Source: Sulfurimonas sp. (GTDB lineage: Bacteria > Campylobacterota > Campylobacteria > Campylobacterales > Sulfurimonadaceae). Taken from it: a DNA stretch of 64,000 bases. The position numbers and the translations under genes were made by a program. The stretch lies in contig NZ_JALOAN010000010.1 of NCBI RefSeq assembly GCF_023228785.1, forward strand, positions 7,561-71,560. Reading direction: 5' to 3'. The first letter of the stretch is position 1. Every line of letters begins with the position of its first letter. The notes beneath the pieces are model-generated. The model was given only the letters and a program-made list of their open reading frames with translations, ran no database searches and was not told the DNA's origin. Shown piece by piece: positions 33,474-42,725 of this stretch.

Positions 33474-35381
33474 CTACTCTTTTACCGCCTCTATTTTATA
33501 TATTCCATCGTCTGATTCTACTATTGCAAATATTTTATCAGGTGAGCCCTCAGCTGGTTTAAAAGCAACTTCTATTGGTGGATCTACTAACCTAAATATA
33601 ATCTCATTGTGTCCCACCCATCTGTCTCTGTTTATAATTCTTGCATTAAAAATATTATCTTGAAAAGATGCAGTTTTTGTTGTTAAGAGAGCTAAATAAT
33701 CTTTTTTGGATGAGTATTCTTTTTTGATCTTAACTAGATGTTCTTTTGCTTTTTTAAACTTGTTATACTGTTTTACGAAAGAAGATGGCATCTTTACATT
33801 GTTCTTTTTATAATGAACAAGTCGTCGTCTTACATCATCAAAACTGGCTTTATTCTTTTGAACTACCTCTGTATATTGTTCTATCTCTTGCTTTATGCTT
33901 TTTACATTTTTTTCTAACTTTGAAATATCTTCTTTATTTTGCTTAAGACCTTCTTTAACAGACCCCTTAAGCAGTGGATCTATCGTAAAAATATTTTCAC
34001 TACCTTGAAGTTTTTTAATCTCTATAAATCTTGATGCAGTCGCATTAACATAAGAGCCACAACTTTGTATAGTTATCTCTTTTGCTCTTATGTTTCCGCC
34101 TACACTTTGAACAATATCAACAACTTCTGCATCAACTTCTCCATGTTCTAGTCTTGTTATATAAACTTTTTTACCAAAAGCCTTTCCCTTATGAACATTT
34201 ATGCGTAGGTCATCTGCTTTTACACTCGCAGTTTTGTGGGTTTGTCCACCAACTCTTGCCTTTACTGCTATAACTTGAGCGTTTGGTCCAACATTTCCTT
34301 CTATCTCTATCTCACTGACTTCAACTTTCATACCAGTTCCAATAGCATCTTTCATAACATCACTCTCTGTAACACTAATGCTTACATCAGAGTCAAGACC
34401 AGCTGAGATATTACCAGTAGATTTAAAACTAATCTCATCTACATCTATGTCAGATTTTATAGTATAAGAATTTCCATCCAAAACAACATATCCATTCTCA
34501 ACAGCTTTATATTCTATTTTAGAATCACTATTTATTACTTCAATGGTATTGTCCGTGCTGAAATTTGGAGTGTTTGATTCTAGAGGTTCTCTTGGGTCTA
34601 AAAACTCACCTCTACAGTTTCGTCCAGCTTTTCCTTTTTTTGCTTTTATATACTCTATAAGAAGTTCACCTTTTTTAACACTCTTTATAAAGCCTCTATT
34701 TGCGTAGTTTACCTTCTCTTGTTCACCGACTTTTTGTTTTTTTTCATAATGAAGTATCAAAGCATCATTTTGTGTAAGTATAGGTTCATAAGACTCTGCC
34801 ACAAGGTGCATTTCACTTTTTTCATACTTTGCACTTTCTTGAACTCTAACATAAGCTGCTATTTTTGAGACAACATTTTCAACCATAGAATCAAAAACTT
34901 TTATAAGAATGTTTGCACGAACTTTACTCTTGTCTATAAGAGTACGCAGATCTTGTTCAAGATTTTTGTTATATGAGAGTTGTGAGTCTTCTTTTATGCT
35001 TAGATAAACTTTACACTTAGTAGCATTAGCACCTATTGCTAGATGAAAATCTTGGTATGGATCGTTTGGTAGTTTAGAAAAAACTTCGATCTCGTACATC
35101 TGTTTTATACCAAAGTATTTGTTGAGTAGGTTTTTTTCAGTTAGTAGAGTTTCTAGTTCGCCATCAGTAGCTTCTTCCCAATCAACTTCTTCATTCTCTT
35201 TGTTTACTCTTGTGTATGTTTGAACATCTAACACATTAAAATCAATAGAGTGAATATTTACATCATTACTTTTTGCAATAGAGATGAGCTCTTTTGCAAC
35301 GTTTTGTGTTCGCACAACGGTTGGGCGAATTTTAGTTTGTGATGATTGAGTATCTTTTTTGCCTAAAGCAAAGATTGCCAT
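33474..35381 (-). CDS. FapA-domain protein (DUF342), function in cell envelope or flagellum uncertain
   Basis: 635 residues with the DUF342/FapA architecture: an N-terminal globular domain, a central beta-helix-like stretch (DISAGLDSDVSI-type and EIEGNVGPNAQ repeats, bearing the GNV/GNI turns) and a long C-terminal coiled coil (about residues 480-560, rich in K/E). FapA proteins are linked to flagellar number control or to unknown roles in other bacteria. Here it is the first gene of the leftward operon with ruvA, ddl and murF, divergent from murJ. The ATG is preceded by TAGGTAG. Confidence 0.8.
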   Translation of the reverse strand: MAIFALGKKDTQSSQTKIRPTVVRTQNVAKELISIAKSNDVNIHSIDFNVLDVQTYTRVNKENEEVDWEEATDGELETLLTEKNLLNKYFGIKQMYEIEVFSKLPNDPYQDFHLAIGANATKCKVYLSIKEDSQLSYNKNLEQDLRTLIDKSKVRANILIKVFDSMVENVVSKIAAYVRVQESAKYEKSEMHLVAESYEPILTQNDALILHYEKKQKVGEQEKVNYANRGFIKSVKKGELLIEYIKAKKGKAGRNCRGEFLDPREPLESNTPNFSTDNTIEVINSDSKIEYKAVENGYVVLDGNSYTIKSDIDVDEISFKSTGNISAGLDSDVSISVTESDVMKDAIGTGMKVEVSEIEIEGNVGPNAQVIAVKARVGGQTHKTASVKADDLRINVHKGKAFGKKVYITRLEHGEVDAEVVDIVQSVGGNIRAKEITIQSCGSYVNATASRFIEIKKLQGSENIFTIDPLLKGSVKEGLKQNKEDISKLEKNVKSIKQEIEQYTEVVQKNKASFDDVRRRLVHYKKNNVKMPSSFVKQYNKFKKAKEHLVKIKKEYSSKKDYLALLTTKTASFQDNIFNARIINRDRWVGHNEIIFRLVDPPIEVAFKPAEGSPDKIFAIVESDDGIYKIEAVKE

Positions 35382-35496
35382 AACTACCTACCAAATAATT
35401 TTTATAATATATTTTAATCTAATCTTTGTTAAACTTTCGTAAATTTAACACAATATCGGCAAATTTGCGACAATTTTGAGACAAAGTAGACTTTTT

Positions 35497-36897
35497 ATGT
35501 TTAAATCCATTTTTACAAATAGCTTTGGAATACTCTTCTCTAGAATATTAGGTTTTTTAAGAGACTTGCTTACTGCATCCACTTTAGGTGCGAGTGTATA
35601 TAGCGATATTTTCTTTATAGCATTTAAGCTACCAAACCTTTTTCGCAGAATTTTTGCAGAAGGTGCATTTACTCAAGTCTTCATTCCAGCCTATGCCAAT
35701 TCAAAGCATAGATCTATATTTTCAGCAAATATATTTCTGATTTTTTTATCAATAATTCTTATAATAACTTTACTTGTAAACATCTTACCATCTCTTGCCA
35801 CTCAAACCATAGCAATAGGTTTTGATGATGATACCATAAAGCTTGCTTCACCTTTTGTAGCTATAAACTTTTGGTATCTTCCTATTATCTTTATAGTCAC
35901 TTTTTTAAGCACGATGCTTCAATACAAAAAACATTTTGCAACAACAGCATTTTCAACTGCACTGCTAAATATTTCTCTTATATTAGCTCTATATCTATCA
36001 CAAGACAAATCTCAACTAGAGATAGTTTACTACCTTAGTTTTGGTGTAGTTATAGGCGGAATATTACAGCTAATCGCTCACTTTATAGCTATGCATAAAC
36101 TTGGTCTACTTAAACCTTTGTATGGTGGATTTAAGTATATAAAACTAAAGTCACATCATATAAAAGAAGAGTCCAAAAAGTTTAAAAAACAATTTTTTCC
36201 TGCGATGTGGGGTAATTCTACACCACAAGTTAGTGCTTTTTTAGACACTATCTTGGCATCATTTTTAGTAACTGGATCTATTAGTTATCTCTACTATGCA
36301 AACCGAATCTTTCAACTCCCACTAGCTCTCTTTGCGATTGCTACTTCTATAGCACTCTTTCCAAGTGTGGCTAGATATATAAAAAACAAGCAAAACCGTG
36401 AAGCTAGAGCTTATATGAAAAAGGCTTTTTGGTTTTTAACATTTTTACTAAGTGCTAGTACCATAGGCGGAATCATACTCTCTCATGAAATCGTTTGGCT
36501 CTTGTTTGAGAGAGGTTCATTTAATGCACAAGACACCATAAACTCAAGTCTTGTTTTACAAATGTATATGATAGGACTCTTACCTCTTGGACTCCAAAAA
36601 CTCTTTTTACTTTGGTTATATGCAAATGAGCAACAACTTCACGCCGCTAAAATAGCAACATTTTCACTTCTTTTCTACATCGTATTTGCATTAACACTTA
36701 TAACTCCAATGGGAGCTGCAGGCTTAGCTCTTGCTGGAACGATAAGCGGTTTTGTAGGATTTACTCTAACCATAAAAGCTTTTGGCACAAAAGACTTCTT
36801 AGCAATGCTAGGCTTAAAAAACATCCTCTATCTTATATCTGGATCTATAGTTTTTGGTCTCCTACTTTTAACTTTGAAGAGTTTTATAAACTTGTAA
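35497..36897 (+). CDS. murJ: Lipid II flippase MurJ
   Basis: Polytopic flippase (about 14 helices) that moves lipid II across the inner membrane. Seen are the MVF-family N-terminus NSFGILFSRILGFLRDLLTA, FKLPNLFRRIFAEGAFTQ with the conserved Arg cluster, and later helices such as GLLPLGLQKLFLLWLYA. 466 residues. I choose the ATG at 35497 because the ORF-extending TTG at 35476 has no ribosome site and MurJ proteins begin near this residue. It is divergent from the FapA operon. Thirteen copies of an 8-bp repeat begin 17 bases after the stop. Confidence 0.92.
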   Translation: MFKSIFTNSFGILFSRILGFLRDLLTASTLGASVYSDIFFIAFKLPNLFRRIFAEGAFTQVFIPAYANSKHRSIFSANIFLIFLSIILIITLLVNILPSLATQTIAIGFDDDTIKLASPFVAINFWYLPIIFIVTFLSTMLQYKKHFATTAFSTALLNISLILALYLSQDKSQLEIVYYLSFGVVIGGILQLIAHFIAMHKLGLLKPLYGGFKYIKLKSHHIKEESKKFKKQFFPAMWGNSTPQVSAFLDTILASFLVTGSISYLYYANRIFQLPLALFAIATSIALFPSVARYIKNKQNREARAYMKKAFWFLTFLLSASTIGGIILSHEIVWLLFERGSFNAQDTINSSLVLQMYMIGLLPLGLQKLFLLWLYANEQQLHAAKIATFSLLFYIVFALTLITPMGAAGLALAGTISGFVGFTLTIKAFGTKDFLAMLGLKNILYLISGSIVFGLLLLTLKSFINL

Positions 36898-36914
36898 AAC
36901 CCTTCCTCACACCA

Positions 36915-37018
36915 ACCACTTCACCACTTCACCACTTCACCACTTCACCACTTCACCACTTCACCACTTCACCACTTCACCACTTCACCACTTCACCACT
37001 TCACCACTTCACCACTTC
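36915..37018. repeat. Perfect 8-bp tandem repeat, 13 copies
   Basis: ACCACTTC is repeated 13 times without error (104 bases). It lies 17 bases after the murJ stop and starts the gene-free stretch before cysS. Period eight is not divisible by three, so it is not coding. The length and perfection suggest an unstable, recently expanded tract. Confidence 0.95.
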
Positions 37019-37051
37019 CCATTGCAACCACCACTTCGTAACTCCATTCAA

Positions 37052-37560
37052 CACTACGTCATTCCGTCAACACTACGTCATTCCGTGCTTGACACGGAAT
37101 CTCATAAGGCTTTTAAAGCCTACTTAACTTTCTAAAACACATGAGATCCTGAATCAAGTTCAGGATGACGAAGACGCACGAGATCCTGAATCAAGTTCAG
37201 GATGACGAAGAGACATGAGATCTTCAGGATGACGAAGAACACCAACCCCTACGTCATTCCGTGCTTGACACGGAATCTCATAAGGCTTTTAAAGCCTACT
37301 TAACTTTCTAAAGCACACGAGATCCTGAATCAAGTTCAGGATGGCGAAGACGCATGAGATCCTGAATCAAGTTCAGGATGACGAAGAGACATGAGATCTT
37401 CAGGATGACGAAGACACATGAGATCCTGAATCAAGTTCAGGATGACGAAGACGCACGAGATCCTGAATCAAGTTCAGGATGACGAAAGGCATCAGATCTT
37501 CAGGATGACGAAGAACACCAACCCCTACGTCATTCCGTGCTTGACACGGAATCTCATAAG
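37052..37560. repeat. Nested palindromic repeat cluster in the murJ-cysS gap
   Basis: Three copies of palindrome variant B (at about 37076, 37252 and 37528) and about six of variant A, the latter spaced at 37 bases (for example 37145, 37182). Several short A forms lack 11 bases of the arm (at 37219, 37395 and 37493). A ~176-base block beginning TACGTCATTCCGTGCTTGAC and containing GGCTTTTAAAGCC is itself duplicated (37074 and 37250), so the cluster grew by tandem duplication. Nothing in this 740-base gap looks coding. Confidence 0.85.
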
Positions 37561-37604
37561 GGCTTAAAAAATATTCCTACTCTTAAATCACTATGTCTAT
37601 GTGC

Positions 37605-37610
37605 TATAAT
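37605..37610 (+). promoter_or_regulatory. -10 box for cysS
   Basis: Perfect TATAAT, 30 bases upstream of the cysS ATG at 37641. Because it lies downstream of the ORF-extending ATG at 37593, it supports the shorter start. Confidence 0.55.
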
Positions 37611-37640
37611 TCAACACAACTTAAACAAAAAGATTTTTAT

Positions 37641-39041
37641 ATGAAAATTTACGATTCACAACAAAAAACAAAACGAGAATTTATTCCTCAAGAAAAAAAC
37701 AATGTAACACTATATGTTTGCGGTCCAACAGTTTATGATGATGCTCACTTAGGTCATGCAAAGAGTGCTTTAGTTTTTGATCTCCTTTGTAGAGTTTTGC
37801 GTGCAAATGGCTACGAGGTTACTTATGCTAGAAACATCACCGATATTGATGATAAGATCATCAAAAAAGCACAAGAACAAAACAAAACCATAAAAGAGAT
37901 AACAGAGTTTTATACCTCGGCTTATCATGAAGAAATGGCTGAGCTTGGAGTTATGAGACCAGATATAGAGCCAAAAGCAACAGAATCAATAGATACGATG
38001 ATAGAGTTTATCCAAAAACTCATAGATAAAAATCACGCTTATAAAACAGAAGATGGCGATGTCTATTTTGACACTTCAAGCGATAAAGAGTACCTAAGTC
38101 TCTCAAAAAGAGTTCAAGAAGAAGATGACAAACAACATAGAGTTGAGAGTTCATCACAAAAGAGAAATAGTTCTGATTTTGCCCTTTGGAAGAGCGTAAA
38201 AGATGGAAGCGTTACATTTGACTCTCCATATGGTAAAGGTCGTCCAGGTTGGCATCTTGAGTGTTCGGCTATGATAGAAAAGCATCTTATGAAGCCTAAC
38301 TTAGAATTTAGTGTAGATATTCACGGTGGTGGAGCAGATCTACTATTTCCTCACCATGAAAACGAAGCTGCTCAGACTAGATGTGCAACAGATCACACAC
38401 TAGCCGCTTACTGGATGCACAATGGTTTTGTAAACATAGATGGACAGAAGATGTCAAAAAGTTTAGGCAATAGCTTTTTTCTCAAAGATGCACTAAAAGA
38501 GTACGATGGAGAAGTTCTTCGTTTTTATCTTTTAAGCACCCACTACAGAAGTAATTTCAACTTTAACACGCAAGATCTAGATCTTGCAAAAAAAAGACTT
38601 GACAAGATCTACAGACTAAAAAAACGACTCTTTGGATTAAGCCAAGCAAACGATAAAAGTGAGTTTAAAGATGCTCTACTACAGGCTCTAAGCGATGATA
38701 TGAACATCTCTTTGGCACTAAGTTTAATAGATGAGATGATCTCAAATACAAACGAGACTCTTGATAGTGCTGGTAAACATAAAGAACTAAAAAAAGAGGC
38801 TATGTCAAACCTTACTTTCATTGAAGAGATCTTAGGTTTTGGAGTTAAAAACCCTTACGAATATTTCCAATATGGATTAGATGGAACAACTAAAGAGAAA
38901 CTCTCAGTCCTTATCGCAAAAAGAGATGAGGCAAAAAAAGCAAAAGATTTTGCAACTTCAGACCAGATAAGAGACGAGATCTTAGCCTTTGGAGTAAACA
39001 TAATGGACACCCCACAAGGTACATTTTGGGAGAAAGTTTAA
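37641..39041 (+). CDS. cysS: Cysteinyl-tRNA synthetase
   Basis: Class I aminoacyl-tRNA synthetase charging tRNA-Cys. Near the N-terminus is TLYVCGPTVYDDAHLGHAK (zinc Cys and HIGH-like HLGH); other zinc ligands sit in GWHLECSAM and in PHHENEAAQ. KMSKSLGN is intact. 466 residues is normal. The ATG at 37641 is chosen over 37593 because the -10 box lies between them. Confidence 0.96.
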   Translation: MKIYDSQQKTKREFIPQEKNNVTLYVCGPTVYDDAHLGHAKSALVFDLLCRVLRANGYEVTYARNITDIDDKIIKKAQEQNKTIKEITEFYTSAYHEEMAELGVMRPDIEPKATESIDTMIEFIQKLIDKNHAYKTEDGDVYFDTSSDKEYLSLSKRVQEEDDKQHRVESSSQKRNSSDFALWKSVKDGSVTFDSPYGKGRPGWHLECSAMIEKHLMKPNLEFSVDIHGGGADLLFPHHENEAAQTRCATDHTLAAYWMHNGFVNIDGQKMSKSLGNSFFLKDALKEYDGEVLRFYLLSTHYRSNFNFNTQDLDLAKKRLDKIYRLKKRLFGLSQANDKSEFKDALLQALSDDMNISLALSLIDEMISNTNETLDSAGKHKELKKEAMSNLTFIEEILGFGVKNPYEYFQYGLDGTTKEKLSVLIAKRDEAKKAKDFATSDQIRDEILAFGVNIMDTPQGTFWEKV

Positions 39042-39074
39042 AGCTTTATTATGGTGGAAAATAATATGGCTTTG

Positions 39075-39989
39075 CTACATTAAAAGTGCTAACGCACCTT
39101 TATATATTGGCTCGTCTATAAAACCATACTCTGGATGAGTAAAGCCAGTAATGCCTTTATCTCTTTGTATCTCAAAGAGTTTTACTATCTCTTTTGCTCT
39201 ATTTATCTCAATTTTGCCATGAGCAAAAGCTTCGTTTACTAAAGCAACTTGCGCTGGAGAAATACAAACTTTTGCATCATAGCCTAAAGATTTCTCAAAC
39301 TCTATCCATTGTGAAAATTCATCTAATTTTTCATACTCTTGATAGACAAAAGATACAGCTTTAACTCCCATAGCTCTTGAGCTTACTAAAAAGTGCGTAA
39401 GTATGTAGTTTATCGTAGGATTATCTATCTTTACTAGATTTTGAGGAAGTTTTATATCTGCTAGAAGATCTAAGATACCGAGATAAAAAGTAGTAACCCT
39501 TTGGCTAACTCTTAGAGTTGCTAGATTGTGCCACGCCTCTGATGTCTCTATGGATAGATGAAGTTCTATATCTTCATCTAAAAGAGCCAAAATATTCTCT
39601 ACCTCTTTTTTTGTTTTTATTTTTGAGACTCTTATGGCATCTGGCATAAACTGGTTTAGGTAAGCTATCTCATCATAACCGCCCTCATCAAGTGCATTTA
39701 CTCTAACAACAAGCTTCTTACTACACTCTTTGTGTTTTACTAGATATATTGCACAAAGAGCCAATGCTAAAGCTTTATCTTCTTTACTGACTCCATCTTC
39801 AAGATTTAAAATAATGCAGTCTGCTTCAAGCTCGTCAATCTTTTCTAAGTGTTTAATTTTATTACACGAGAGCATCAATGCTGATGTAAAATCATCTCTA
39901 GTGTTAAGAACTCTAAATGTAGGCTCAACCATAGCATCTAAAGTTTCTACATCTCTATTTTTAAAAGCCTCAAGGATTTTATTTAACAT
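39075..39989 (-). CDS. CitE-like (HpcH/HpaI aldolase/citrate lyase family) protein
   Basis: 304 residues, TIM-barrel CitE family. Seen are CIILNLEDGVSKEDKALAL (the E-D metal-binding pair), KLVVRVNALDEGGYDE (the R-x-N), IELHLSIETSEAWHNL (E-T), FYLGILDLLADI in place of the usual G-x-x-D-L, and KVCISPAQVALVNEAF (the I-H-P-x-Q region, here I-S-P-A-Q, so the His is missing). The family splits malyl-, citryl- or citramalyl-CoA esters; the substrate is unknown. No citrate lyase partners are nearby. Its start overlaps the cytochrome c gene by 11 bases. Confidence 0.85.
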   Translation of the reverse strand: MLNKILEAFKNRDVETLDAMVEPTFRVLNTRDDFTSALMLSCNKIKHLEKIDELEADCIILNLEDGVSKEDKALALALCAIYLVKHKECSKKLVVRVNALDEGGYDEIAYLNQFMPDAIRVSKIKTKKEVENILALLDEDIELHLSIETSEAWHNLATLRVSQRVTTFYLGILDLLADIKLPQNLVKIDNPTINYILTHFLVSSRAMGVKAVSFVYQEYEKLDEFSQWIEFEKSLGYDAKVCISPAQVALVNEAFAHGKIEINRAKEIVKLFEIQRDKGITGFTHPEYGFIDEPIYKGALALLM

Positions 39990-40317
39990 TTTTTTTCGCC
40001 TCTTGTAGGTAGAGATAGAGTGCTTGAATCTCTTTTTTGGTTAAAAAGTATCTTGGCATGCCATCTTTTCGTTTGTTAAGTGAGTTAAAAAAGTACTCAA
40101 AATCTAGCTCGTTTATAACTGGTCCACTAAAGTTTTTTTGTTTTTTCTTATCTATATAACTTGCAACAATTTTTCCTTCACCTTTGTCTCCATGACAGTT
40201 ATGGCAACCTATACCTCTTGGATTTTTGTAAAGTTGGGATGCGTATTCTAGTGGTGTTATGAAAGTACTAGCTGCAAAAAGGTAAAAGGGAAAGATTAAA
40301 ATCAATATATTTTTCAT
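39979..40317 (-). CDS. Periplasmic c-type cytochrome (monohaem)
   Basis: 112 residues. A signal peptide (MKNILILIFPFYLFAAS) leads into a small class I cytochrome with one CXXCH motif (IGCHNCHG) and a distal Met candidate in DGMPRYFLT, a usual fifth/sixth ligand arrangement. An electron carrier in the periplasm is likely; the partner is unknown. The ATG at 40317 has AGGGCG upstream; an earlier ORF start would delete the signal peptide logic. Divergent from folD. Confidence 0.88.
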   Translation of the reverse strand: MKNILILIFPFYLFAASTFITPLEYASQLYKNPRGIGCHNCHGDKGEGKIVASYIDKKKQKNFSGPVINELDFEYFFNSLNKRKDGMPRYFLTKKEIQALYLYLQEAKKNVK

Positions 40318-40343
40318 AAAGCGCCCTATTATTATTGGAGTGA

Positions 40344-40349
40344 TATAAT
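40344..40349 (+). promoter_or_regulatory. -10 box for folD-lepB-M50-rpiB
   Basis: Perfect TATAAT, 27 bases upstream of the folD ATG and inside the 59-base gap to the divergent cytochrome gene. Confidence 0.55.
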
Positions 40350-40376
40350 AACGAAAAAATAATTTATGGGGTTTAA

Positions 40377-41246
40377 ATGCAGTTATTAGATGGCAAAGCA
40401 CTCTCAAAAAAGATAGAAGAAAAAGTAACTAGCGATACAAAAGAGTTAAAGTCGATTTGCGGGTGTACTCCTGGTTTAGCTGTTGTCTTAGTTGGAAAAG
40501 ATCCAGCGAGCCAAGCTTATGTAAACATGAAGAAAAAAGCTTGCGATAGAGTTGGTTTTTACTCCATAACTCACGAGATGCCAGAGACGATCTCTCAAGA
40601 GGCAATTGAGAAAAGCATAGTTAAGATGAATAACGATTCAAGCATAGATGGCATACTCATTCAACTTCCACTTCCCTCACATATAGACACAACTAGACTT
40701 TTAGAGCTTGTAGATCCAGCAAAAGATGTAGATGGTTTTCATCCCTTTAATGTTGGAAGACTAACAACTGGACTTGATGGTTTTGTACCATGTACACCGC
40801 TTGGAGTTATGCACCTGCTTAAAGAGTATAACATCGATGTAAAGGGCAAAAACTGCGTTGTAGTTGGAGCTTCAAACATAGTTGGAAAACCAATGGCTTC
40901 ACTTTTGTTAAATGCAGATGCTACAGTTGAGATCTGTCATATTTTTACAGATGACCTTAAAAAACACACACTAAAAGCAGACATGATCTTTGTAGGTGTT
41001 GGAGTAATAGATCTTATAAAAGAAGATATGGTAAAAGATGGAGCTGTTGTTGTAGATATTGGGATCAACCGTGCTCAGAATGGAAAACTAGTTGGTGATG
41101 TTGACTTTGCTAATGTTAGTAAAAAATGCTCTTACATCACTCCAGTTCCAGGTGGAGTTGGTCCTATGACAATTGCAATGCTTCTTAGTAACACTCTTAA
41201 AGCTGCTAAAGATAACGCTCGTAAATTAAAAGAGGCACAAGCTTAA
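40377..41246 (+). CDS. folD: Methylenetetrahydrofolate dehydrogenase/cyclohydrolase
   Basis: Bifunctional enzyme interconverting methylene-, methenyl- and formyl-tetrahydrofolate. Seen are the catalytic QAYVNMKKKACDRVGF (Tyr and Lys), GILIQLPLPSHID, PAKDVDGFHPFNVGRL, the NADP-binding VVVGASNIVGKPMASLLL and ITPVPGGVGPMTIAML. 289 residues is normal. First of a rightward run; its stop overlaps lepB (TAATG). Confidence 0.96.
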   Translation: MQLLDGKALSKKIEEKVTSDTKELKSICGCTPGLAVVLVGKDPASQAYVNMKKKACDRVGFYSITHEMPETISQEAIEKSIVKMNNDSSIDGILIQLPLPSHIDTTRLLELVDPAKDVDGFHPFNVGRLTTGLDGFVPCTPLGVMHLLKEYNIDVKGKNCVVVGASNIVGKPMASLLLNADATVEICHIFTDDLKKHTLKADMIFVGVGVIDLIKEDMVKDGAVVVDIGINRAQNGKLVGDVDFANVSKKCSYITPVPGGVGPMTIAMLLSNTLKAAKDNARKLKEAQA

Positions 41247-42055
41247 TGAAAGAGTTTTTATACAAAACTTACAAATTTTCAAACTCATGGACTGGAACTA
41301 TAGTCATAGTTCTTTTTGTTATTTTCTTTATAGCTCAAGCCTTTAGAATCCCCTCTGGATCTATGAAAGACTCACTTCTTATAGGTGACCATCTTTTTGC
41401 TAAAAAGTTTGCTTATGGTATCTCTATGCCACACATTCCTTTTCTAGAGATGTCTATCATGCCATGGAGCGATAGACTTCGTTTAGTAGATGGAGATAAG
41501 CCAGAGAGAGGTGATATCGTTATCTTTAGACCACCACACAACCCTAAGCAACACTATGTAAAAAGATGTGTAGCTCTTCCTGGAGACGAACTTTTTGTTA
41601 GCGATAAAAATCTATATGTTCACCATAGCGAAGGCGATGAGTGGATAAAAGAGAACTTTAAAGATTATGAGATCATTATCTATGCTGATAAACTATGGGT
41701 TAAAAACCCTTATATGAAAGAACATCCTGGCATACATCACGATGAGAAGATCCAAAACAATGGAAGATATCATATGGAGCTTTTTGAATTTGCTCCAATT
41801 CGCATAGATAAAGACCACTATTTTATGATGGGAGATAATAGAGATCACTCAAATGACAGCCGTTTTTGGGGAGCAGTGCCATATGAAAACATAGAAGGAT
41901 CTCCTTGGTTTATCTACTTCTCAGTGGGTGAAAACTGGGAAATCAGATGGGATCGAATAGGAAAAACTCCTACAGATATAGAGCAAAAAAGTCATCTAGA
42001 TCTTGCAATAAGTGAAAGACTAAGAGAAGATAAAGACGATCATGGAATCTATTGA
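41246..42055 (+). CDS. lepB: Signal peptidase I
   Basis: Inner-membrane peptidase removing Sec/Tat signal peptides. N-terminal anchor (TIVIVLFVIFFIAQAF), then the catalytic Ser in IPSGSMKDSLLIGD and the general-base Lys in YVKRCVALPGDELFV, followed by the MMGDNRDHSNDSRFWG box. 269 residues. It follows folD, an adjacency I recall from other Campylobacterota. Confidence 0.96.
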   Translation: MKEFLYKTYKFSNSWTGTIVIVLFVIFFIAQAFRIPSGSMKDSLLIGDHLFAKKFAYGISMPHIPFLEMSIMPWSDRLRLVDGDKPERGDIVIFRPPHNPKQHYVKRCVALPGDELFVSDKNLYVHHSEGDEWIKENFKDYEIIIYADKLWVKNPYMKEHPGIHHDEKIQNNGRYHMELFEFAPIRIDKDHYFMMGDNRDHSNDSRFWGAVPYENIEGSPWFIYFSVGENWEIRWDRIGKTPTDIEQKSHLDLAISERLREDKDDHGIY

Positions 42056-42716
42056 TATACTAAAAATAGCAGCTGCTGTTATAGCCCTAGCAATTGCCAT
42101 TATCGGGCATGAGATCATGCATGGTTGGGTGGCTTTCATGTATGGCGATACAACTGCTAAAAATGCTGGTAGACTCTCTATAAATCCTCTTATTCACGTA
42201 GATCTAGTTGGTACTATTATAGTTCCTGCTACTATGTACTTTTTACCGATGTTACTCGGTGGTGAGAGTGGATTTTTATTTGGTTGGGCAAAACCAGTAC
42301 CTATAAACACAGGTACAGTTGTGAGAAATGGTGGCTACAACGCTGCTATGCAAGTAGATCTAGCCGGAATTGCTTACAACTTTACACTAGCAACTATCGC
42401 CTCTATTGTACTCGTAACAATGAGCCAACCTACCACTGCAGATAGCATAGTTTATATCTTTGCCTATATGTTAGTTTTTCAACTACTCATCATAAATGTA
42501 GTATTAGGAGTCTTTAACCTGCTCCCGATTCCTCAATTTGATGGAGCACACTTTTTGATGCATTTAGCACTAAAGTACAAAGTAAACTCCGTTGCAGAGT
42601 TTTTTTACAAAAATGAGAGATATGGGATCATTATAGTTCTTATAATTTTGATGACACCCATTAAAGACTATGTCTTACTTTTACCTGTTCAAACCATATT
42701 ATTACTATTAACATAA
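42042..42716 (+). CDS. M50-family site-2 protease-like membrane metalloprotease
   Basis: 224 residues, mostly membrane. The zinc motif is HEIMH in IIGHEIMHGWVAFMYGD, and the third ligand region is FNLLPIPQFDGAHFL (N-x-L-P-x-P-x-x-D-G pattern). This matches the stand-alone M50B group widespread in bacteria. The substrate is unknown. It overlaps lepB by 14 bases, so it is probably co-translated. Confidence 0.88.
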   Translation: MESIDILKIAAAVIALAIAIIGHEIMHGWVAFMYGDTTAKNAGRLSINPLIHVDLVGTIIVPATMYFLPMLLGGESGFLFGWAKPVPINTGTVVRNGGYNAAMQVDLAGIAYNFTLATIASIVLVTMSQPTTADSIVYIFAYMLVFQLLIINVVLGVFNLLPIPQFDGAHFLMHLALKYKVNSVAEFFYKNERYGIIIVLIILMTPIKDYVLLLPVQTILLLLT

Positions 42717-42725
42717 AGGATTATC

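Noticed and set aside
37140..37500. CRISPR array
   Set aside because: The 37-base periodicity comes from a 27-28-base palindrome plus about 10 near-identical bases; there are no unique spacers of normal length and no cas genes.
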